Source: UBA11400 sp964550435
GTDB taxonomy: Bacteria; Bacteroidota; Rhodothermia; Balneolales; HLUCCA01
Assembly (NCBI GenBank): GCA_964550435.1
Contig: CAZJZI010000047.1
Location: forward strand, 1-20,259
Direction: 5' to 3'
Length of the DNA stretch: 20,259 bases
The translations under genes were made by a program, and so were the position numbers. The notes beneath the pieces are model-generated. The model did not search any database. It was not told where the DNA came from and was given only the letters and a program-made list of their open reading frames with translations. Positions 14,828 to 20,259 of the stretch are shown one piece after another. How positions within the stretch are numbered: the first letter of the stretch is position 1; each line of letters starts with the position of its first letter.

Positions 14828-14962
14828 AACGATACGCTTGCATATGAACGTTTCGCTTCGCGAGAGAATGTTCTCATTTTTTCTTGGCGCTAGCCAACTT
14901 TCTCACTGCGAAGCAGTCTTTCACTGGCGATAGCCACTTTCTCAGGGTGAAGCCCTTTTTTT
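14828..14962 (+). repeat. Modular heptamer/mini-hairpin array C
   Basis: A series of mini-hairpins: TCGC-TTC-GCGA (14853-14863), GAGAA-TG-TTCTC (14864-14875), TTGGC-GCTA-GCCAA (14884-14897), ACTGC-GAA-GCAGT (14905-14917), TGGC-GATA-GCCA (14925-14936) and AGGGT-GAA-GCCCT (14944-14956). The last four are separated by CTTTCTC (14898-14904), CTTTCAC (14918-14924) and CTTTCTC (14937-14943), giving a period of 19 to 21 bases. CTTTCTC is the reverse complement of the GAGAAAG spacer in array B, so the unit is inverted here. Confidence 0.8.
14944..14962 (+). terminator. Intrinsic terminator after rel
   Basis: The last hairpin of array C (AGGGT-GAA-GCCCT with a closing G-T pair) runs straight into seven T residues. 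This makes it the best intrinsic terminator between rel and the HU gene. A further stem, TTTCACT/AGTGAAA (14970-14976 and 14985-14991), follows. Confidence 0.6.
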
Positions 14963-15155
14963 AACACAATTTCACTTTGCCCTGAGTGAAAGTCTTATTA
15001 ACTTTAAGTTTTAAAAAAAACAAGCTATTACCCATTCGTTAGTGGAATATTGTAAAACCTGTAAGTACAAAAGAATATTGAGGATTACAGCACTAATAAA
15101 CCCTAACACACGTTAATCATCTAACTATATAATATTTCTTAAGGAAGGACTTGTA
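14963..15155. promoter_or_regulatory. AT-rich promoter region of the HU-ruvX-def genes
   Basis: No gene is visible. The octamer GAATATTG occurs twice, around 15043-15050 and 15073-15080. TATAAT is present at 15128-15133 without a good -35 partner. AAGGAAGG at 15141-15148 lies seven bases before the HU ATG and is one of the few clear Shine-Dalgarno-like sequences in the window, as expected for a highly expressed nucleoid protein. Confidence 0.4.
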
Positions 15156-15476
15156 ATGACCTATACAAAACGTGATATCGTGCGTCGAATTTCAGAACAA
15201 TTGGATGTGCCTATGGTACAAGTAGAACCATGGGTGGACTCTGTAATTGTAGCGCTGCGTGATACCATGATGGAAGCTAATCCTACATGCCGTATTGAAA
15301 TCCGTGATTTCGGTGTGTTTGAGGTCAAGCAAACTAAAGCTAAGCCTAAAGCACGTAATCCGAAGACCAACGAAGTGATTTATGTGCCAGAGCACCGTAA
15401 AACTCACTTCAAGCCTTCTAAACTGCTCAAAGAATTCTTGAGACAACCTAGTCCACAGACCGCAGATCAGGAATAA
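15156..15476 (+). CDS. HU/IHF-family nucleoid DNA-binding protein
   Basis: Small DNA-bending protein that acts as a dimer, 106 residues. The N-terminal helices open with MTYTKRDIVRRISEQLDVP. The beta-arm region shows the family signature IEIRDFGVFEV (47-57), then ARNPKTNE (66-73) and the C-terminal FKPSKLLKEF. The intercalating Pro equivalent of HU/IHF is replaced by the RNPKTNE context. A short Gln/Pro/Asp-rich tail (97-106) extends beyond the usual 90-100 residues. The strong purine-rich site before ATG 15156 supports the start. The ruvX gene follows after six bases in the same reading frame. Confidence 0.92.
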   Translation: MTYTKRDIVRRISEQLDVPMVQVEPWVDSVIVALRDTMMEANPTCRIEIRDFGVFEVKQTKAKPKARNPKTNEVIYVPEHRKTHFKPSKLLKEFLRQPSPQTADQE

Positions 15477-15482
15477 GTTTCA

Positions 15483-15896
15483 TTGATTTATTCGCGACGA
15501 ATTATTGGTATCGATGTCGGGATGAAACGGATCGGGCTAGCACAGTCCGATCCAACCCGAACCATTGCTTCTCCTGTCGGTACCTTTTCAGAATCAGAAC
15601 TATTTACTCGTATCGAGCTTCATCAGCACGAAATTGAAATGGCGATCGTTGGCTGGCCGTTATCGTTGAAAGGCAATGAAAATACGTCTACTGAAATGGT
15701 TACGTCATTTGTTCGGCGTCTGTCCAAGCGATTTCCTGCTATTAGGGTCGAATTACTGGACGAACGGTACACATCGACTATGGCCACAAACACCATACGG
15801 GATTTAGGTTCATCAAAGAAAAAACGTCAGCAAAAAGGTTTGGTCGATACCGTAGCAGCCGCTATTTTACTCCAGAATTATCTCGACAAGAAATAA
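15483..15896 (+). CDS. ruvX: RuvX/YqgF: putative Holliday junction resolvase / pre-16S rRNA nuclease
   Basis: RNase H-fold nuclease of 137 residues, the normal family length; in E. coli the family member matures the 16S rRNA 5' end. Catalytic acidic residues are Asp11 in IIGIDVGMKRIGLA, Glu94 in LLDERYTS and Asp122 in GLVDTVAAAILL, and the VGWPLSLKG loop (56-64) is present. The start must be TTG 15483. Between the HU stop, which is in this same frame, and the conserved strand beginning at Ile7 there is no ATG or GTG, and the first ATG lies inside the active-site motif. It is sandwiched between HU and def with 6-base gaps on both sides, so co-transcription is near certain. Confidence 0.93.
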   Translation: MIYSRRIIGIDVGMKRIGLAQSDPTRTIASPVGTFSESELFTRIELHQHEIEMAIVGWPLSLKGNENTSTEMVTSFVRRLSKRFPAIRVELLDERYTSTMATNTIRDLGSSKKKRQQKGLVDTVAAAILLQNYLDKK

Positions 15897-15902
15897 AGAA
15901 AT

Positions 15903-16481
15903 ATGGCGATTCTACCCATCGTTTTATATAATGATCCGGTGTTACGCGAAAAAGCTGCCGCGATCGAATCCGACTCTAAAAAACTCCAGCGACTTATTGA
16001 CGACATGTTCGATACCATGTACGAGGCCAGCGGTGTAGGACTTGCTGCTCCACAGATTGGTGAGTCGATCCGACTTTTTGTAGTCGATGCAGATGTGATG
16101 GTCGAGGATGACGAAGACGCTCCAAAATTCGGTCCTATGGTCTTTATCAATCCGGAAATTATTTCGAACGGGACAAAATCGATCGAGTTTGAAGAAGGAT
16201 GCCTAAGTTTGCCCGATCTACGCGAGAAAGTTTCGCGTCCGGACCAGATTACGGTTAAATTTTTAGATCGTACGTTCGTTGAGAAGGAAATGACCTTCGA
16301 TGGATGGATGTCGCGCGTGTTTCAGCATGAGCTTGATCATTTAGATGGAGTGCTGTTTTATGACTACCTCGGATCATTCAAGAAGCGACTATTGGCTCGT
16401 CGTCTCGCTTTGATTGATGCCGGTGAGGTTGAGACGGATTATTTAATCCGGGAGCGGGGAGCGGCTAGCACTAGTTTGTAA
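15903..16481 (+). CDS. def: Peptide deformylase
   Basis: Fe/Zn metalloenzyme that removes the formyl group from the N-terminal Met of nascent proteins; 192 residues. All three family motifs are intact: GVGLAAPQIG (44-53), EEGCLSLP (97-104, metal ligand Cys100) and QHELDHLDG (141-149, ligands His142 and His146, catalytic Glu143). An acidic insertion, VEDDEDAP, lies at 67-74, a common variable site in Bacteroidota homologues. The stop codon TAA is the first TAA of heptad array D. The fmt gene, which adds the formyl group, follows after about 195 bases. Confidence 0.96.
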   Translation: MAILPIVLYNDPVLREKAAAIESDSKKLQRLIDDMFDTMYEASGVGLAAPQIGESIRLFVVDADVMVEDDEDAPKFGPMVFINPEIISNGTKSIEFEEGCLSLPDLREKVSRPDQITVKFLDRTFVEKEMTFDGWMSRVFQHELDHLDGVLFYDYLGSFKKRLLARRLALIDAGEVETDYLIRERGAASTSL

Positions 16482-16660
16482 ACGGTAAACGTTAAACTGT
16501 AACCAGTAAACTGCCCATCAAGCATGCTTTGCACGCGAAAACAGTAACCAGATAACAGTAAACAGCCCTACCGCTCACAAATCTACTAGGAAGCATGGCC
16601 GTTTACTGGTTACTGTTTTCTGTTTACGCTCGCTTTGCGAGCAAAATTAACCGTAACGCA
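16478..16660 (+). repeat. Modular heptad/mini-hairpin array D with a 15-bp inverted repeat
   Basis: Five heptads, GTAAACG, GTAAACG, TTAAACT, GTAACCA and GTAAACT, run from 16478 to 16512. A hairpin GCATGC-TTT-GCACGC (16522-16536, one mismatch) follows. CAGTAAC, CAGATAA and CAGTAAA (16542-16562) come next. The complement then appears as GTTTACT, GGTTACT, GTTTTCT and GTTTACG (16601-16628), ending in GCTCGC-TTT-GCGAGC (16628-16642). GAAAACAGTAACCAG (16537-16551) has an exact inverted copy at 16606-16620. The array fills the def-fmt gap and supplies the def stop codon. Confidence 0.8.
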
Positions 16661-16675
16661 ATTTTAAACATGGTT

Positions 16676-17602
16676 ATGAATCCATTTAGGTTAATTTTTA
16701 TGGGTAACCCCGAGTTTGCAGTGCCAGGTTTAGAGGCGCTGCACCGGGCGGGGAATGAGATTGTGGCGGTCGTTACGGGTTCGGACAAGAAGAGAGGACG
16801 GGGCTCGGAGCTAAGTCCTTCACCGGTGAAAGCGAAGGCCTTGGAGTTGGGACTGCCGGTTATTGAAGCAGATTCCATGCGTGATCCGGATGTTGAACCC
16901 AAGCTGCGGGCGTTGAATCCAGATCTGATTGTGGTAGTAGCCTTTAAAGTGTTGCCTGCGTCGCTGCTCAAGATCCCGAAAGTTGGATCCATAAATCTGC
17001 ATGCATCCTTGTTACCTAAATATCGGGGGGCGGCGCCCATCCACTGGGCCATAAAAAGGGGCGAAAGCGAGACTGGAGTCACCATATTTTTTCTGGATGA
17101 GCAGGTTGACACGGGCAGCTACTTGCTGCAAGAGCGTGTTGAAATAGGATCGAATGACACCACCGGTGATCTTTACGGGCGATTGATGCGGCTTGGAGCA
17201 GATGCTTTGGTCGAAGCTGTTGAGCGCATAAAGTCTGGAAGTTACCAACTCACTAAACAGGATGACTCTCTGGCAACATCCGCGCCGAAGCTGTTTGCTG
17301 AAGATGCAAAGATCGATTTCAATCAGAAGTCAGTTGATGTGGTGAATCACGTTCGTGCGATGAATCCATTCCCAATGGCATGGATAATGCTTGATGAGAA
17401 GAAGCTCAAGGTATATAAGATCGTAATCGGAGAGGATGCTCTTTTATCGAGTCCCGGGCAGGTGTCGGTTTCAGGGGATGAATTTCTTGTTGGCACCTCA
17501 GATGGGTGTGTTTCGCTTTCAATGGTTCAACTGGAAGGAAAGAAAGCGACGTCAGGTAGTGACTTTGTCAGAGGGTATCAGGGAGAATATCGTATTGGTT
17601 GA
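16676..17602 (+). CDS. fmt: Methionyl-tRNA formyltransferase
   Basis: Formylates Met on initiator tRNA using 10-formyl-THF; 308 residues from ATG 16676 (ATG 16670 would add two). The N-terminal domain reads LIFMGNPEFAVPGLEAL. Catalytic residues are Asn107 and His109 in SINLHASLLPKYRGAAPIHW and Asp145 in DEQVDTG. The C-terminal OB-like tRNA-binding domain ends in GYQGEYRIG. The frame is open back to 16595, but those extra 27 codons are encoded by inverted repeat array D and precede the conserved start, so I reject them. It pairs functionally with def just upstream. Confidence 0.95.
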   Translation: MNPFRLIFMGNPEFAVPGLEALHRAGNEIVAVVTGSDKKRGRGSELSPSPVKAKALELGLPVIEADSMRDPDVEPKLRALNPDLIVVVAFKVLPASLLKIPKVGSINLHASLLPKYRGAAPIHWAIKRGESETGVTIFFLDEQVDTGSYLLQERVEIGSNDTTGDLYGRLMRLGADALVEAVERIKSGSYQLTKQDDSLATSAPKLFAEDAKIDFNQKSVDVVNHVRAMNPFPMAWIMLDEKKLKVYKIVIGEDALLSSPGQVSVSGDEFLVGTSDGCVSLSMVQLEGKKATSGSDFVRGYQGEYRIG

Positions 17603-17681
17603 TGTGAGTATAAGCAGGATATCACTGAAGTTAACCGGGGTTTGTAACACAGAAAAAAACCTGTATTTTCGTGAAAGAACA

Positions 17682-17720
17682 CGGTAAAAAAATCGATATA
17701 TTTGGGTCAATTTTTTACCG
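17682..17720. promoter_or_regulatory. 10-bp inverted repeat with TTGGGTCAA motif upstream of the ankyrin gene
   Basis: CGGTAAAAAA (17682-17691) is perfectly complementary to TTTTTTACCG (17711-17720). The 19-base loop contains TATATTTG (17697-17704), a full match to the Bacteroidota -7 consensus, followed by TTGGGTCAA. No TTTG lies at the expected -33 spacing. It could be an operator over the ankyrin gene promoter or, with its T6 arm, a terminator for fmt. The TTGGGTCAAT motif recurs at 18651-18660. Confidence 0.45.
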
Positions 17721-17797
17721 GGTAAGGGAATCTGGTATTAATTCGAACGCCGCGTGAAAATCCGGCATTAAAAAGATCTACACAAACGAAATTCAAC

Positions 17798-18496
17798 ATG
17801 GAATTAACTCCTTTAGTGCAGGCAGCAGCGGATGGAGACCTGGATCAGGTCAAAAAACTGATTGAGTCGGGTGCTGACATCAACGAAACCGTTAAAAACG
17901 GCTCAACTGCATTGATATATGCAGCACAGAATAACCACATGAGTGTGGTTAAACTTCTGGTTGAATCCGGAGCTGATGTCAACCTGAAGAATAAAGTTGG
18001 CGGGACTGCTTTGAACCGTGCTGCTGAAAACATCAATGTCGAACTGATGCAATATCTGCTTGAAAAAGGGGCGCAGGTTGGTCCACTGGTACTTTTGATA
18101 GCTGCACGTCAGGGAAAATTAGCTGCCGTCAAACTTCTGGTTGAAGCTGGTGCTGACATCAATGCGGCGTCACATTGGGGACACACCCCGTTGATGTTGG
18201 CTGCAAAAGAAGGCCATGCTGACATCATTCGCTACTTGATTCACAAAGGAGCTGACGTCAAGGCAAAGGACCGTAATGGAGACAATGCTTTGTCGATGGC
18301 CAATGAGAATGACCACCTGGAGGCATCCATGTTGCTCAAGCGAGCCGGTGCCACCGAGGAGAAAGCCAAGAAAAAACCTGTTGTTGTTGCTCCAGCAGAG
18401 GACGAAGACGAAGAAGATTCTGATGGAGATGGTGATGACAGTCCGGTGATTAATCCAGACGACATCGCTGACGATGAAATTGAGTCCGATGATTAA
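17798..18496 (+). CDS. Ankyrin-repeat protein with acidic C-terminal tail
   Basis: Predicted protein-protein interaction scaffold of 232 residues. About six ankyrin repeats cover 1-190, shown by successive units such as GSTALIYAAQNNHMSVVKLL, ESGADVN, GHTPLMLAAKEGHADIIRYL and HKGADVK. The fourth unit is shortened (GAQVGPLVLLIAARQGK). A short basic segment (EKAKKKP) and a tail rich in Asp and Glu (about 205-232) follow. There is no signal peptide, so it is probably cytoplasmic. It stands alone, with the dyad described above upstream and a strong terminator downstream. The partner is unknown. Confidence 0.9.
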   Translation: MELTPLVQAAADGDLDQVKKLIESGADINETVKNGSTALIYAAQNNHMSVVKLLVESGADVNLKNKVGGTALNRAAENINVELMQYLLEKGAQVGPLVLLIAARQGKLAAVKLLVEAGADINAASHWGHTPLMLAAKEGHADIIRYLIHKGADVKAKDRNGDNALSMANENDHLEASMLLKRAGATEEKAKKKPVVVAPAEDEDEEDSDGDGDDSPVINPDDIADDEIESDD

Positions 18497-18600
18497 GTCA
18501 GTTCACTATCTGGACTCTAAGAATATCTTAAACTATCAAAATATACTTAAGTAGCATTTCCTCTTTTGTAAAATTGACTATACTAACTATCTAAAACGGT

Positions 18601-18632
18601 GCCCGATTCGGAAACGATTCGGGCTTTTTTAT
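18601..18632 (+). terminator. Intrinsic terminator after the ankyrin gene
   Basis: GCCCGATTCG (18601-18610) pairs with CGATTCGGGC (18615-18624) with a single T-T mismatch and a GAAA tetraloop, followed by six T residues. This is a textbook rho-independent terminator, about 105 bases after the ankyrin gene's stop. Confidence 0.9.
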
Positions 18633-18852
18633 TAACAGATATTAATATAATTGGGTCAATATTTGTATCTTTAGTTAAGTGCATATTGATTTCTTCGATT
18701 AGGGTTAGAATACTCTAATACTATCTATGGGGTTATTGATGAAAGTCAAAAGTGGCACGATTTTTATGTAGTTCGGAGATTTATCGGGATTTCTTAATAA
18801 TTCCAAGTGTCTATGATGCATTTCTAATGAGACTCTAAAAGTATTATAGACT

Positions 18853-18880
18853 TTGACAGGGTAAATTGTGATTGGATAAT
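18853..18880 (+). promoter_or_regulatory. Candidate sigma70-like promoter of the OmpA-family gene
   Basis: TTGACA (18853-18858), a 16-base spacer and GATAAT (18875-18880) match the classical sigma70 promoter closely. The expected transcript start would leave a leader of about 60 bases before ATG 18948. The amt gene has a similar TTGACT-N16-TAAAAT arrangement. Confidence 0.45.
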
Positions 18881-18947
18881 AACGTATACGTGTTAAAAAA
18901 GTCGGATCGATTTATTCCTGTTTCGCATGCACTCCAGTCCCAAATTT

Positions 18948-20259
18948 ATGAAAAAAATCGTTACAGCTGTCGGGCTAATTCTATTGCTCATCTCAAACAT
19001 GGCTTCAGCTCAGGAGTCTCCGATAACTTATGAACGCGGGGTCTATTTTGGTGGCACCATTGGCAACACAAATTTAAGTGATGACCGTGCAAGTTGGCTT
19101 GTAAGGCCATTTTTTCGCCACAGATTTCATCAATTGGTAGATGGAGAGTTATCCTTTGGTATCGGAATGTTGAACAGTACGCAGTACAGGACACGTGTGG
19201 TTCCGATTGATTATAGTTTTAATTTATATCCGTTTCGAAGCGATTATGGCGCAGGCTTGGGTACTTTACGCTCTGCTGATTTGTTTTTGTACGCTGGAGT
19301 TGGTGTATTGAACTATCATCATACCAAAGTTTTACGTCCGGATGATCCGTTTACCGTAGATGCTGGAAATACCATCATCAACACCGACTATTGGACCTTT
19401 GACAAAAACTGGATTGCTCAGGCTCCGGTAGGACTTGGAACTAAAATCTGGGCTGATGCTTCCACGGCTATTACGCTAAAAGGTGGGTACACGTTCACCA
19501 ATTCGCAAGAACTTGCCGCAAGTGCGTTGGGAAACAAAGAAGGGTATTGGTCAGTGTCAGTGGGATTATCGGTTGGTCGCGGACGCAAAATTGAGCAACC
19601 AATGATCGTACCAATCCTTCCAGAGCCAATAGTAGAAGCACCTGAACCTACACCTCCTCCAGCGCCAGAGCCTCCGGTGAGTGTACCTGTTGAGGTTGAA
19701 GTTGATGAAATTGTTGACGTCGTGCTCGAAGCTCCGGCACCATTGCTACCAAGCATGGCCAACTTTGCATTATTGTCTGCTGAGTTGGAAGAATCTGCAG
19801 AAATGGAACTTGAGCGCATTCTGGAATATTTGAGTTACTACGAAGATCAGGGACTGATATTATCCGGACACACAGACAGTACCGGAGCTGGACAGTTGAA
19901 TGATATTTTGGGATATCAGCGTGCCTGGAACATGAAAGAATGGTTGGTAGAGCGAGGCATAGAAGAGTCCAGAGTTGCCATCGTAGCTCGTGGATACCAG
20001 CAGCCATTAGCTGACAACTCCACTGAAGCTGGTCGCCGTGCGAACAGAAGGGTAGAATTTGAGTCCTTTGCTGTTGACACCTTGCCGGGAACTGCAAATT
20101 GGATCGAGACCCTGATTGAGGCTGGAACCGGAGCTACAGCGATTGAACTTGCACTTGGAGAAGCCTCTATTGAATTCGTGTATTCGGTTATGCAGGTATA
20201 TCCGGAAGCACGCTATGCGGGTCAATTAGCCGGAATTTATCAAGTCATGAGTACAAACG
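18948..20259 (+). CDS. OmpA-family outer-membrane protein (partial, runs off the right edge)
   Basis: An outer-membrane beta-barrel anchored to peptidoglycan. From ATG 18948 the frame stays open for 437 codons to the window end. A signal peptide (cleavage after SNMASA, about residue 21) precedes a barrel-like region of about 190 residues with alternating strands. A Pro/Glu/Val-rich linker lies around 220-265 (EAPEPTPPPAPEPP). The OmpA C-terminal domain keeps SGHTDSTG (Asp310, the diaminopimelate-binding Asp), LGYQRAWNMKEWL and GRRANRRVEFE (Arg367/Arg368). At least 60 further residues follow this domain, so a second module or a long tail lies beyond. A terminator and a promoter candidate upstream suggest independent transcription. 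Confidence 0.9.
   Translation, partial: MKKIVTAVGLILLLISNMASAQESPITYERGVYFGGTIGNTNLSDDRASWLVRPFFRHRFHQLVDGELSFGIGMLNSTQYRTRVVPIDYSFNLYPFRSDYGAGLGTLRSADLFLYAGVGVLNYHHTKVLRPDDPFTVDAGNTIINTDYWTFDKNWIAQAPVGLGTKIWADASTAITLKGGYTFTNSQELAASALGNKEGYWSVSVGLSVGRGRKIEQPMIVPILPEPIVEAPEPTPPPAPEPPVSVPVEVEVDEIVDVVLEAPAPLLPSMANFALLSAELEESAEMELERILEYLSYYEDQGLILSGHTDSTGAGQLNDILGYQRAWNMKEWLVERGIEESRVAIVARGYQQPLADNSTEAGRRANRRVEFESFAVDTLPGTANWIETLIEAGTGATAIELALGEASIEFVYSVMQVYPEARYAGQLAGIYQVMSTN

Larger units (their letters stand above)
18497..18947. other. AT-rich intergenic region before the OmpA-family gene
   Basis: About 450 bases without a convincing gene. It holds the terminator at 18601-18632, a second copy of the TTGGGTCAAT motif (18651-18660) inside an ATTG-N3-CAAT dyad, and the promoter candidate at 18853-18880. 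The stretch 18681-18850 shows nothing I can assign. Stops are frequent in all frames. Confidence 0.5.

Noticed and set aside
16595..16675. 27-codon N-terminal extension of fmt
   Set aside because: It is encoded by the inverted heptads and the GCTCGC-TTT-GCGAGC hairpin of array D. Conserved Fmt sequence begins at LIFMGNPEFAVP, just after ATG 16676.
18497..18947. Small RNA or tRNA in the long gap before the OmpA-family gene
   Set aside because: Apart from the ankyrin gene's terminator I found no cloverleaf, no conserved tRNA arms and no second promoter-terminator pair.
19418..20225. Minus-strand open frames within 19418-20225
   Set aside because: They lie antisense to the OmpA-family gene, which has a signal peptide, barrel and complete OmpA motifs.

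Overview
The window reads as chromosomal DNA of a Gram-negative bacterium, most likely from the Bacteroidota or a close relative (Balneolota or Rhodothermota). This rests on the mid-range GC content, the rarity of clear Shine-Dalgarno sequences, an OmpA-type outer-membrane protein, a TorF-type porin and an M29 aminopeptidase beside a single bifunctional Rel gene. No marker fixes the genus, so the placement is inference. There are 16 genes, 15 complete and one cut by the right edge. I found no tRNA, rRNA, IS element, CRISPR array or prophage.

Left part (1-5770): a histidine kinase and OmpR-type response regulator overlap by 11 bases (+). A NAD(P)H-dependent FMN reductase-like flavoprotein converges on them (-). 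Across a divergent gap lie an ammonium transporter with an unusual acidic periplasmic N-terminal extension and a TorF-family putative porin (+), probably an ammonium or nitrogen uptake pair.

Middle (5788-10384, minus strand): an apparent operon is read as large acidic protein of unknown function, then biotin-dependent acyl-CoA carboxylase beta subunit, then RarA/MgsA recombination ATPase. Gaps are 14 nt and then a TAATG overlap.

Right block (10492-17602, plus strand): orphan ABC ATPase, M29 aminopeptidase, Rel (p)ppGpp synthetase/hydrolase, then HU-ruvX-def-fmt, which joins nucleoid structure, Holliday junction/rRNA processing and N-formyl-Met formation and removal. HU, ruvX and def lie in one reading frame, separated by single TAA stops and 6-nt gaps. 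Every larger gap in this block (ABC/M29, M29/rel, rel/HU, def/fmt) is filled with a modular repeat. Short heptamers (GTAAACN or GTAACCN, CATAACC, GAGAAAG or its complement) alternate with 11-15 nt mini-hairpins whose loops are usually three bases. I do not recognise this family by name and it is the most unusual thing in the window. The heptads supply the stop codons of the ABC gene and of def, and reach the start codon of the M29 gene.

Far right (17798-20259): an ankyrin-repeat protein with an acidic tail, a strong intrinsic terminator, a 450-nt AT-rich gap with a good sigma70-like promoter, and an OmpA-family protein that runs off the window.
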